NCBI GenBank assembly: GCA_018806985.1
Contig: JADANN010000360.1
Span: forward strand, 1,032,001-1,096,000
Length of the DNA stretch: 64,000 nucleotides
Direction: 5' to 3'
From: Angiostrongylus vasorum
Taxonomy: Eukaryota; Nematoda; Chromadorea; Rhabditida; Metastrongylidae
The stretch's first letter is position 1. Every line of letters begins with the position of its first letter. The translations under genes were made by a program, and so were the position numbers. Below the pieces are notes generated by a model that saw nothing but the letters and a program-made list of their open reading frames with translations, ran no database searches and was not told the DNA's origin. Positions 32,001 through 45,500 of this stretch are shown in pieces.

Positions 32001-35000
32001 CCACCGCATACCGCAGCTGTGCTTATTTGGATCTAGCAGTAAACATGATGATTGATTAATCAATAGAACAGAACAGGAAACGAGCGGTTTGGGAAGCATA
32101 GGAAAATGTCGAAGATGTATTGGAGGAGCACAAAGAACAGCGAAGAAAACATCAGAGAAGATGTGCATTGAATATATGTACAAGTAAGATGATATACAAG
32201 TCCAGGATCCAGCACCATCCTAGAATCAAAGTTGTCGCATGCTGGTAAATCTCCTTCTGATCCACAAAGGTTGCGACTGTCTGCGGTGTGACAACTTCAG
32301 CCAGCCTTTGGTTATGCTGACCTCGGGACTGAACCATAATGGCTAAACTAGCAAAACTCCGGAAAAATGGAAATTATGCTGGGAGCAGCAAACCAATGAG
32401 GGCGGGCATCCAAGTATCTAAGTAAGTAAAATTCAATCTTGGCATATCACATTTATGACTTCGTGACTTGTTCTTCTCTGGAAGCTATTGGTTGGCGAGT
32501 TCTCATTTCTTTTTTATAGTTAATAGTGCGCCGTTGTAGTTTTTCCAATACTACAAGGAGCGTTGGTCAATCTAATTTGTTGAGACTACTGTCTGGCACT
32601 GCGTGCGTCCAGCTTCGGTTCCATGAAGTCTTTAAGTTAAATTGTTACATTACATTAATTAATTAAGGGTCCTTGCGTTATCTTTATTTTTGAATAAAAA
32701 TAAATTCCTTCTTGAGTATTATGCCAACACGAGGTTGATGAAAACTTTTGTTCGGCAAACGTTTCGACGTCTTCGTCCTCCACGTAGCCAATGATCCAAA
32801 TCGATGGTTCACAGTTGTTAGTTCTGTAGATGTGGTGTCTTCATCCTCGTATCGAGCAAAATCTTCTTCGGTGGAGTATGTGCTGGCTAATATAATACCT
32901 ACTGCTCCAAGATGGATTGTCCTTTGATAAACAAACTATCATTGGGCAATCAGTGTCCTCAACAATCATGCTGTATGAAAGAGCATCGCGGATGAAGTTG
33001 CTCCATTCGAGCGGCACTCCACCGAAGAAGATTCGGCTCGGTGTAACGACGAAGACACCACATCAAGAGGACGAACGACCGTGGACACATCGGCTCGGAT
33101 CAACGGCTTTGAAAAAAGAAGAAAACATAGAATCGTTAACCGAATAAATGTTTTCATCAACCTCGTGTTAGCTTAGTAATCCAAGAAGGTATTGATTATT
33201 AATGACGATTTATTCCTCTGAAGGAATAGTGTGCTGCAACCATTTTTTCTCAAGTGTTTTTGGAGGTATCATTGAAATAGGTTTAAAGTTGTTATAAAAT
33301 ACGTTTCAGAAAAAAGCACTACAAGGTTTTTAAGCAAGTGTAAGATCGGAAACGGTGTACATCTGCTGTCTAACTAAGGATTATTATTACGAAGTGTATT
33401 TACAAATTCTATGATGTCGAGAGCCGTGATTATTTTTTCTATCAAGGAAAGGGTGCGTGTAGAGCAATGGTCGGATGTGCTCTGCGTATATATGGTTATT
33501 GTTTCAATTCCTCAGCCCGGGCTAGCCGAAACCCCAATCCCTTGAGATCGTTGGATTGGCACCAGATTTGTTTTGGAGAATAGGAAACAGTGCCTTGATA
33601 CGGTAGTGAACCTCCTCAAGTCGCCTCTAGAATAACTAATGAACTCGAACATGAGAATATTGCGAATCCACAAGGGGATTGATCAATTACCAGCTTCAAA
33701 GTTTCTTAATTTTCCTAATATTTTCGTCTTAATTGTTTCCTTAATTGCTGCTTAACAGACTGACCATTTCCAGGAAAACGACATCAAATTCGTGGACGTT
33801 GTAGTTTGCAACCTCTATCCTTTTCGCGAAACAATTGCTAATTCGGACTGCACTTTAGAAAAAGCAATTGAAAATATCGACATCGGTACGTGTTTTAGCA
33901 ATTCAGTTATAAAGTTGGAACATCTTTTTCACATTGTCTGGCAGACTTGCTCTTGACAGCCAATAATGTTCTAAATGATTTCGCCGTAAGAGTCTTGTAT
34001 ATCCTGCTTTAAACACTTTTTTTATAGCAAAGATTTGAATTCGTTTTTAGGAGGAGTTAGCTTATTAAGAGCTGCCGCTAAAAATTACGCTCGTGTGTGT
34101 GTGCTCTGTGATCCAAGGGATTACGAAAAAGTTCTTGGCCAGGTGAAGATTGTTTTGCTGTTCTCTTTTTCCAAAAGGCTATTCTTCAAATACAATCCGA
34201 TATCATCTAGGCAGCGGACTGCAGTTCTACTTCTTTATCAAAAGCTACGAGTTACTTGTTTTAGAATTAGTCATAGAAAAAAATTACTGAGAGAAAGGAG
34301 AAACGAAGGACCCGCATGGTGTGGTGGTGAATGCTTTAGACTCCAGAAAAGGTGATAACGAGTCCGATCCCACCACTGGTATCCAGAGTTTTGCAAATGT
34401 CTCGGCATCATTGTGGTTGTATTTCACATCGTATCTTGCCATGAAAAAAGAATAGGCAGTGAATAAAAATTCTTAACAACCTTTTGATTTTAAGAGGAAT
34501 TCTTAGAGTATTTAGGACCTAAAAAAACTTCCAGCTTATTGTTCATCCTGTCTTTGTCGATGCCTAGATTATAAAGCAATCTGTTAAGGCGTAATTGCAA
34601 CACCTAAGAGGATCACCTTCGGTAAGCGCATAGTAAAAAGAGCAAATCGATTACCATAGAGACCCATAACAAATAGTAAAATGCACCTTAACCGCCTTCA
34701 TTCAATCTCGGTTTTTAGTTATCAGAAGTGACATCTGTTAGATAGTATAATATCTAGTCACTGGGAGTTCCTTTTGAATGGGTAAATAAGTGAGGGACTG
34801 TTGCTCAACAACCCAGTGATACTCAGGACTGCGCGTTTTTCTCGTATCCTCATCCACCACGATGCTGTGATATCACTGTATTCTTGAGGAAGCCCCACCA
34901 TTATGTCTGCAGTGCTCTTCTGTCTATTAACATCAAGCATAAGTCCTTGTCGATATTAGTCTAATTTTTATTCTTGTTTCTATCGCCATCAAAGAATCCT

Positions 35001-38000
35001 CGCATCTCGTGTCGAAGTCATCGAAGCGCATGAACCTCGCTATTCTGCTTTCATTCGCCAAAGTGGCCTTGACCTTCTCATCGACAGTTGGCGTACGTTG
35101 TGTGGCACTGGCTTCTGGATGATGGGGCTCGATTTGTCATTTAATTCCATTCCTAATGATTTTTCGAGAATATAATCCAAATTAGCATACTTCAGTAAAG
35201 TGCGAACGTGAAAACTAGTCAGTCTGTTTACTAATAGGGGTTTTCCGATTTTCTGGTTCGATCCGTTCAACATTGAGCGTTGCAGTTTGATAGAGCGAGT
35301 GAACGTTTCCGATTTTGAACGATGACTGGACATTAGTGCATAACAAAGGATTGTTATTTTGTTTTTCTACTCAGCTAGATTTCAACATAAGCTTTCGATG
35401 TGGTGTCGATGTTGTGATTTTTTTTCTCACTGCCTTTATTCACAGCTTCAAGTGTTCGGTTGTTAGCTCGTTATTGCTCGGAGGCTTAGTTTTCCTACTG
35501 TATTATTGTGCTGGCTACTGAAGAACGTCGAGGACCATGTTTTTTTTTTGCTTTGGATAAGATAAATATCGATAGCGTGAGCCGATAATAATGTTTCGTG
35601 CAAAATAATAATTATTTCTTAGATTGTTGAGCTTGCGCGAGGTCGTTGCAGAAATTTTTATTCGGCTGACGATTCTGTACCTTCATGCATTACTGCAGAA
35701 TCAATCGTCCGGTAAAAACAAGTTATTATCCACGGACAGTCAGTTAGTCAAAAGTCAACCTTTACAAAAGGGGTTGCTGAGTGAGGTTAGTTCATTCGAG
35801 GGCGCTTCCGTCCAGAAGATTCGACTCGAGCGACTACGAACACCCACATTGCTTAGACGACCGGCTGTGGAGGACGTTGGACTTGGATCGTCTCTCTTTT
35901 GGAAGAGGCAAAGGTGCTTAAACTTTAGCCGAATAAGCATTCCGTAATAACCTCGTGTTAGCTCATTCAACTAAAAAAAATATTGACTGCTCTTTCTGTA
36001 GTTTTTTTTCTTTCTCGTGGACCTATCAGGCTTTTCAAACTTTTTCAGTAGTTTTTCTTCTTTATTTCCTTTGAAGTAGTTTTCTTCTGTATTTCACAAA
36101 GAAGTTTCGTACTTTCATACACTCCTTCATTCATCATTCAAATTTCCGAAACCGATTCCAGTGGGAGGTCTGAGCAATGGTGAAATTTTTTTATTTGTCA
36201 TGAACACGTTCGTGTTCAAGTTTCTGTCTCAGTCGTCATTCTTCACTTTCAAAAAGTTAGCCTTTGAATTGGACTGCTTTTGAAAAAAAAATTCTTCATA
36301 AACGTTTTTGAAGTGTTTCTATTTATGTAGAATGCAACCACAATGATGCTGAGATATTTGCAAAATAATGGACAGTAGATAGAGCTTATACATTGTTTTT
36401 ATTTATATTCAGAAAGTTCATTAAGGGATATGACGTTGCTTTTTCTGCAGTTTTGTTCTTAGAAATCCGACATGCTTGATAATGAACTCTCTATTGAATT
36501 TTTTGGAACCTTAAGTACTATTTTGACGAAAGGGTTAACTTCTGGCAAGATTTATTCGACGTTGTGAGTAATGAACCCAACAAAACGCACAGGAATGCTC
36601 CACAGCTCTGAACTTCTAAGAGTTTGGCCCCCGTTTCAGGCTGTTCTAAACTAGACCAATACTAGTAACACTCACCAGCATATCTGACCACTGATGCGTT
36701 TAAAGGGATTAAAATTTCAATTTTGAAAGGTTTTTAAGAGTAACCCAAATAGGTAGGCATGTAACAAGTGGTAAAGTGGTTTACTAGACATCGTTAAAGT
36801 TATCATTGGTTTTTTGAAAGCGAAATTTTTTCTTCCCGCAATCTGATCATCAACAATACAGAAGAAAAAAAAAGGCTTTATTCAAGGTTACAAATGACGG
36901 GTCGCATTTATTTAGGATTCGAGAGATTGCTGAAGATTTAGCACTAGTGCTCCGCAACGTTTCATGTTGAGCAGGATATAATTCACCTTGTTTTTGTGTC
37001 CATCAGCTCTATTGCAAACTGGTTCCTCTCCACTAACGCTCAGAGCAAACATAATACAAAAATAGCTTAGGCGGATTTTTATGCCAGTTGCTTGAGTTTA
37101 GATTCAGCAAAGTGCGTTTCTCTTGAGGCATTTATCATGTCTGTTTTGACAGTAGTATTCGATGAAACCACTTTGTTGCGTCAAAAATCTTTATTGCTGT
37201 TTCAGATCCAAAGTGGCGGAGTGACTCTGGAGGAAAGAAAACTTTTGGCTTTAAAGGTTGGTTGAATTACAAATTTTTCATGCTTCAAGTGCAAGGGATT
37301 GCAATTGCGGAGGTGGCTTTTACAATGTTGCTTCCATGGAAGACCTATCAGATAGAGTTAAATGCAATCCACTTTTGATGTAATAGAAGGAACAGACTGG
37401 CTCAACAAAGCCCTTCATTGTTTCTTGAATGGATATCTGCTCGTTGATTGATTTACGATGATTAAAAGTTTAGTAGTTCTGCAGGCCAAATCCACCACTT
37501 AAATTGTGTCAGTAATTTTAACAGAAATGCATCGCAATTGGTTCGAAGGGTATGTAGAAAGTGAGCAATCTCACCTTGTCACTTTTCTCTGAGTAAATGT
37601 TACAGCTAACATTACAGTATTACCATTGCTAGTATTACTGATATAAATAGTAAGAATTTGTCTCCGTTGCTGCACTACGTATCTCTCCGCTCAAAAGATC
37701 TAATGAGTTCACGATGAGAACATTCTCATCCCTAGGCTTAGTAAAATGAATACACTGATGTCGATGTTTAACGGAGGCAAGTAGTGCGTGGTGACATTGC
37801 AGCAGACTCGTACAGCTTTGGGTATATTTGAATCATTGGATTTTTTGCCAATTTTTTTTCACCTGGTGATATGACTGGAAGTGTATTTATATCTCAGTTC
37901 TTTAAATTCAAGTTATTTAAAATTGTGGGGCCAAAGGAAATTTATCGGCAGTTGGAGAAGCATCTGCATCGTTCTTAATCAGTGGTATTTGAGAAATTTA

Positions 38001-41000
38001 TTTTTTCTTTAATTACAGTTTTAACCATAAATAGCAACTTTTAATTGGGAACACAAAACGGTGAATTGATTGGGAAAAATCATTTCGATTTTTAAGCTTC
38101 ACCTTTTTAGTCCACCTATGTTACCCACAAGATTCGAACTGATCTATTTTATCCCGCTTTTGTTACTCAAAAAAAAGGGCAAAATAAATTTCATGACAAT
38201 TTCTTTCCGGTTTAACCAACTTTATGTTGGTTTAACCACCAATTCTCCAGAGCTTTCCAAAAAACGTTTAAATTTTCTGCTTGGCTGAGGCACTCTGAAA
38301 TGTGTTTCACCTACGCCTAGTTCTAATCTACGCTTCCGAATCATTTTGCTCGGGTCTGCTTCAGTTAACGGCTTCAAATGGTCATCGATGATGGCAGTGG
38401 ATCGTCTCCGACTCTCATAATCAGTTCTTTCGTCTCCACCCTAGGAATTAAGCCGGCGTTTGGAATTATCTTCACTAGTCGATTCATTCTTCTTCGTCCA
38501 AATTCAGCGTTGAAATTATGAGCCATTTTCGTCCCTTTACTTTGTTACTGTGTTTTTTGAGATGTTGTACAGTTTCGATAAGAAGTCAGAAAACTCAACA
38601 CGGCAAACACGAAATTTGTTCTATGTACTTTTACCAGTGGAGGAGCTGAAGGAGACACCGCAATTATTTTTTGAACGAGTTCAGCTTCAACTTCAGCATC
38701 GAGTGGCACTTTGCATTGGATTGTGTAATGGTGACGTGAATTCGCGGATGGTCGTCGTTTTGGCGAGAAGAAAACGAAGGAGTGAGGATTTGGGGAAACT
38801 AAAATTTTTTGCGATATCTTCAGTTTCATGTAGGTCCATTTATTTTGGTATATATTTCGAGACACTGGTAAAATTTCGAGTGCTGTAATTCACGATCGAG
38901 GCCAAATTGAGAGCAAACGATTTATGGGCCTCCTGAACTAGGTGTGATTCCAAGTTCATGACTTGGGAAATTAATAGCAAGCCTTGAGGAAAGAATACCA
39001 TCGATTTAAAATGTAGGCAATTCGTTCCAATACGATTCTGTAACGCAGTCAGTTTAGACTGCAGTGAGGGGGCTTGCCCCATATAAGTCTTGTAACAGTG
39101 TGAAAAACTAGAAAATCTGCTCTCTAAAAAATGCAGTAGGACCGAAATCAGTTCTGGTAATTTGAAGCGGCAAGCGAGATTTCGGTATGAGATTAGGTGC
39201 CTAGAGAACTTCCGAATTACCTGCAACGTAAAAAAACCAATGAGGCGAGCCTCGGAATCCACTTATGTGCATGCTGTAGTTTTCTACCTTAGAACTACGT
39301 ACATTTTATCCCACTTTGTATTTAACATGTTCTGGGCGTCGTGAGCAAGTAATTAGCCACCATTCGCCATGATTGATACTTGGCGAGGAGCAATTCAGTT
39401 TCTCAACGTTAAGCACGTATATCTTAGCTCCTAGTGAACTTTCTTCACTGAAATAAAAACCATTGGAACCGACAGATACTCATCATCAGAACAGAATTTA
39501 TTATTTTCTACAGTCGTCAAACCTTCGTTTCCTTTGTCTTTGATTTTACTTTCGAGAATTGTGTTTCCAGGAGTGAAGAGATTGAATAGGCAGTACTTAT
39601 TCCCTAAGGGCACGATGGTGTCCCAGAATGCGTCGTTGACATTGGCAGCCTTCGCGTTTGAGTTAAAGTTTTTTAACCATGAATCTTTAAAGTGCAAAAA
39701 AAATAGTTTTTGAAGTTCTATGCCCATAGAGAATTTTGATTATCAACCATAGCTATGGAAAAACCATCGGCAGGAGCTTTTGAAAAATCAGTATCGTCGC
39801 GAATACGTTGAATTCGTCAGCGCAATATTTGCATCTCGTGCCTCTCCTGTTCTCTTTTTTTGTCGAGCTTTTAGTCTCCAAACATGGCAGAATAAACTTT
39901 GAAGCTAGTACTGAACTCTCATACGAAGATAGAATCAGTTGCATGAGTCAGGTTACCTATTCTTTGGAGAAGAGGTGACGGTTTTACTTCAAAAGAACAA
40001 CTTCCACTTAAACTCGGCATGAGTGATCTAATAATATCCTGCTAACTGTCCTAGGATCTCACCTTTTTCGAAGCCCGATTTTCACTCTCTTTCGTGGTTT
40101 CCATCATTCATCAGCTGTTTCACCGACGGAGAGCTTGGTAGTGAAGGTGTAGGAACCGCTTACGATATGTTGAATGCCGCCCATGTCCTCTTATAGGTTC
40201 GTTATCGGCTGCGAATTCAACACAAAGTAATTAATTGGTTCGTCGTATTCGTTGGCGACGGAGTGTTGGCCGAAGAGACACAGCGCTCGAAGTGAAGGGC
40301 TGTTTTTCGAGTGATGACATTGCGGTCGACGCGATTTCGCCCGACCGCTCCGTTTTTTTTTAACGAACGAAACTCGCAATTGCTCATTTCCTTCTCCATA
40401 TTTCCCTAGGAGAGATCTTCCAAGAAGCGTGTTCCACACTCTACATACCCAATTCTATAAGTTGAAGATGTCCCGTATTTCTTCAATGGCCTATAAACGG
40501 TTCCAACAGCCGATCTCTGACGGCCAACCACGTTCCCAATCAAGTTCCCGTCTCTGCGACAAGATGTATCTGAGAGGAAAATCGTACACTAAGGTTGGTC
40601 TTTAACACCGTTGAGCTTCCAGATATTTGAATTCCCAACGTGAATTTTAAGGTTATATAAATGCATGGAGTTATGAATTGATTAAAGCTCGACTTTTACC
40701 CTTTCAGTTAGGATTCTCAGACGTACACTGCTACTTAATGAAAGGACAAAGTAATCTGTGACATACATATAATTAAGAGTGATGAACAAAATTGTCGAAC
40801 TGAAGAAAATATGAGGTACAGAGATCGCTGTGTTTTGATTCTTCATTCACTAGAATTACTGTGTTTATGTATAACAGAAAGGGCGGGAAAAACAGTATCC
40901 ACCAAAACGTACGAGCTATATCCTCGTTCTAAAGTATTCAACTACTTCTTTATAGGATCCCTCCAGTAATTCCGATAAGAACTAGATCTGGCCTTTGCTA

Positions 41001-42555
41001 TCTGTTATTGGGTTATTTGTCAGCTTTCGAATGAGTCATTAATCATGAAATTGATATAAAACTGAAATGTTCGGGATCTTTTTCTTCCGATTTCAATTTC
41101 CTGACGAAATCCTGCCCTTGAAACGAAGACTCTAATGTTGGTAATAATCCCTAAACGATTCATTCATCATTTACGTTTTTTTCTTATTTGGAATAATGAG
41201 GGGATTTTTCTGAATCCAGTCAAGCCGTGTTTGAATGGATTTCTATTGAAACACAAACACAACACAGCCCGTTGACTAGTTGTTTCGTTGACCCGTTGTC
41301 TCACTGCTTATTTCAAACTAAAATAATTTGAATGTTCTAGAAAAGAAAGCAATTTTATTCTTGTCGTCTCATATTAAATCATGTAAAGATGAATAGGAAG
41401 CCTTAATATTCAGAGCTTCATGGTTGTCTCCTGAGCATTTCCGGGTCCAATGAGATTGTTTGTTGAGTTCTTTCGAGCGTATTGCAATATTGGCGAGAAT
41501 TTCATGGTTTATTACCTTGAAAGCCAATGAACAATTGAAAGATGTGGAAAACGAGATTCGTTCAGCGCAGAGACATCTGACCGCATTTTCAGCGTTTGCG
41601 TTACTTCTAAGTGTTTTAAAATGGAGAATATCAGACTATACAATGTTACTAGCTACTCGTGATATTTTCATTTATTTTAGCTCTTGTTTATTCGTTTTTG
41701 TCTTAGAATTGCGTTAACTGGTGGTATGAATTTCACCTTTGATCGAGGATAAACAGTTCCGAACTTAGCTATTTCTAAGGTTAAAATTTGAGCTAAACGT
41801 TCAGCTAGCTCTCTGTCGAGGCCCATCAATTCATTCCGTCTCATGATTTTGTAGTGGTTTTTGTGTGGTTAATTAAGCTGAAACAGCTTAGAACCAACTA
41901 ATATTGGAAAAGAATGCAACTTATAAAGGAAAAAATGATTGGTTCTCGTCCAGATATTTTTATAGCTGTTTTTTGGAGTGATTTTCTATCAGGTCTCCAC
42001 TTGTGTTAAGGCATTCGAGCACACAGCATCGTACGACGAGTCAATCAGTGGTTACATGCGAAGACAGTTTGCCGGCAATGGAGAGCGATCGTTTCCTCTT
42101 AGATACGGTACTCTTATTCAAAGTGTAGTATTGGTTATGAATATAAAGTTCACTATATCTTACGGTGTGTCCGATTTTTATACAGCATTCTCTGAAATCA
42201 GAGTGGTCTTTACTCAGCGCATTCTTTTATTCAAACGAGATCACAGTACTCGAATTTCCCTGCACCTTCAGGTTGTATCAGTGCATTAGTTCCTCTTCAA
42301 ATGACTTAGTTGCAAATTCTCATGTTTATTGCTTTTCCGCTCCTTTTATGAGATCTTCTACTGGTTGTGGTAGGAGAACCAGCAGTAAGCGTGTTATTGG
42401 TAGATATTTATTCCAAAAGTTAAGTGAGAATTTATCACGGATTTGGTACCCATCTTTATGGATCTAAACATTGTAAGCCCTCGAAAGACAAATAACGATC
42501 TTATTAGGTTAGATAATGGTGTTAAGGAAGCTGTTAATGTTGTATAACGTGGAAC

Positions 42556-42586
<31 letters not shown>

Positions 42587-45500
42587 TGTGATTGCACGCC
42601 ACATTATTCATTCATTCGCATCGTTGTCTTGTTTCCATCACCCGCGAAAGTGTTTGGATTTGCATGTGGGGTCTGCTGCTTATTTGGGGTTTTCTGTTTC
42701 TCATGAATGTTATTGAATGCCGGTAGAGTCTATGGAAATTTATGATAGTTCTGAGAGAGCGTTTACAGATCTTTATCATAGATAGTCGAAGGCCTTTATT
42801 GGTGCGAGGAACATATTCCCAGACAAATCTGGACCACTTTCCCTATCTTGGAGGAATGGAAGGGGCGTGTGATTAGACCAGCTGGTGTCAAACTAGCGAC
42901 AGTGCGCGCATTGCATTGCATATGTAACCACTGCGCTTTCCTCACGCCGAATAGTAGAATAAATGCGAAATAGGTGAAAAAGGATAGAATACTAGTCAAG
43001 GAGGCTTTCCATGTAGTATTTCAACATGTGGTATATTTTAGGCAAAAAAATTTCTTAATGACGTTATGAAAATTTCAGGCACAAATCCTCATCAAAAGCC
43101 GGATGCCGAAGTATACATAGTCGAAGAAAAAATGCCCATTAAAGGTGAGTTTAAGTTTCACATTCAATGTTGTCCTGATCTTTCTGCATTCCTATGGGAT
43201 CTCTTTATGGGACGTAAATTGTGCTCATATTTGGGGATTAACTTCTAGATGATTACAAAGTATTTTTTATAACTGTCATCCGTGAAATAATGCTCACAAA
43301 TATGTACACTTATTGATGGATCGCGATCATCTCAATGTGACGATCGTCTCCCAAGATCGCTTTATTTTTGAATTTTCTAGCAACCGTTTTTTTATCTTAA
43401 ATGACCCCACCTTCACGTCTACCATGGGGATCACAGCACTTCTCACATTCGATTCGTTTCCTCGCATTAACTGTATACGAAGATTTTCCAACTTTTACGT
43501 GTGGCTTCGGTTGCTGCTTGAGGATTTTCATTTCCTCTTGAATGTTGTAGAATGCTGGTCGAGCAATTCTCCATGGAGTGCTGACATAGACGGGCTGGAG
43601 CGTTCCCAATTGGATTGCAACAATGATTGTTTCCCAGACAAGTCCGCTACCAATTTCCCGACCCCGGAGGGATGAGAGGGTTGGTTGGCCCGGAGGGGAA
43701 TCGAACTAGCGTCATGATCGAGATGAAGGACATCACTACCACTGTGCTATCCACTCCCTTAGTAACTGTTTTGAAGCAATAAGTGTTGTAAATCGGAACT
43801 AGTAACTCCAACATATTTTTTGTACCTTTCCACTTCTCTTTATTCCCAAAAAAATGCTGTTTCCGCGGTGCTTCTTTTCATAAGAAGTGTTCACAGATCA
43901 TAGGATGTGGATACATTCGCATATCCTGTAAGACCAAAAGGAATCTATTTCACTTATTTTTTACCTGTTTGTTGCTCATTTTGTTAATCACAACTAGCAT
44001 TGCCTGGAGCGGAATCGTTTATGTTTCTTTCCTAGTGCTCGTTATCCTTAGTTTTCTTTTTATTCTCAAGTCATAAATCATCAAAAAAAAAAAATTCTGC
44101 CATTTTCTTGTAGTTTATGAGTATTTTTTTGCTGTTCTTTTTAGACGCCGTTTTTCACATCTGCTGCACCAATCCCACTACTTGCATTCGAATCGATTTC
44201 TCTCATCCATAATCCACGAAGGTCTTCCAACCTTTTGCGTGTGGGTTCGATGCCGCTTCGGGACTTTCCCTTCATCATGAATGTCGTTCGTTGAATGCTT
44301 GTCGAGTTGATTCTCGCTGGAGTTCCGAGTTAGCCGGGCTGCAGCGTTTCCACTTGGACTGCAGAGAGTGAAGTTTTCGCAGACGTGTTTGGCACCATTT
44401 TCCGACCCTGGGAAGACCAGAGGTTTAGCGAGCCGAGGGCGGGGTCAAACCAGCACCGTTCTCGTGATGATCGCCACCACTACCACTGCAGTACCCTTTT
44501 TCCTGTTTTGTACTTAGTGGATATATTACCGATTAGGGTTTGAAATGGTAACGATCGTTCGCTGTTGATATGAAGTTGAATTTACAAACCTGATTTTGAA
44601 TTGCGTTCCACTTCAAAAATGCCTTCTTCGAATTATTTTCTTCTAGTACTAAACGGTTCTCCTGGTTACATCAACATTCTCGACGCTCTAAATGGCTGGC
44701 AACTGGTCAAGGAGCTCACCGATACCACTGGTCTGCCTGCAGCCGCTTCGTTCAAGCACGTCTCGCCAGCAGGTGCTGCTGTCGGGCTTCCACTTAACGA
44801 TTCCGAATCTCAATCCTGTATGGTTTCTGACTTGCCGCTAGACAATCGACGACCATCACTTGCTGCCGCGTATGCTCGAGCGAGAGGTAGGAAAGATTTT
44901 CGTCCGATTTTATAGTTTTAACGCGGTCCCGATCCAATGGGACCTTCTGTATCATAAGAAAATACAGTGCTAAGCAATGATTTCTCTGTTCTAAACATGA
45001 CGTTTTATGCCAGAGATATTCATGTTGTAGTGATGGGGTTGAGAGCACGATTGTAAGCAGTGTTATTTGCTATGTTTCAAAATGCAAAAATGCTCTTCAA
45101 ACCTACTCATACTATCTGATTTTTTTGTGGCGTTGTGGGGACCAGTTCTGTTTGTCCAATTTTTTTCTGTTTTGTTAAACATTTGTGATTATGAATTGTC
45201 GCTTTTTTGTTCTTTTCTGACCGTTTCCAGTAGCTTTCTTCTTCAGTTTCATGAGCAAATATTCTTTAGCAGTTCATGTCTTCGATATTTGAGATCGTCT
45301 GGTTTACCATGATTGTATTAAATCGAGGAATATTTCTGATTGAAAAGCCAACTTAAGAAATTCTAATTAGTTATAAAAAACCGCTATTATTTGAACGTCA
45401 GTGCTATTCAGTGCAGAAACTGTTTTTTCGTTCTCAAGTTTCTATCCGTCGTTATCCCACACGTTCTCCATTAAATGAATCGAACATCACTTAAGGAATT

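Noticed and set aside
33940..34000. Extra ATIC exon between exons 4 and 5
   Set aside because: Exons 4 and 5 already join in phase at IDIG/GVSLL with no missing residues.
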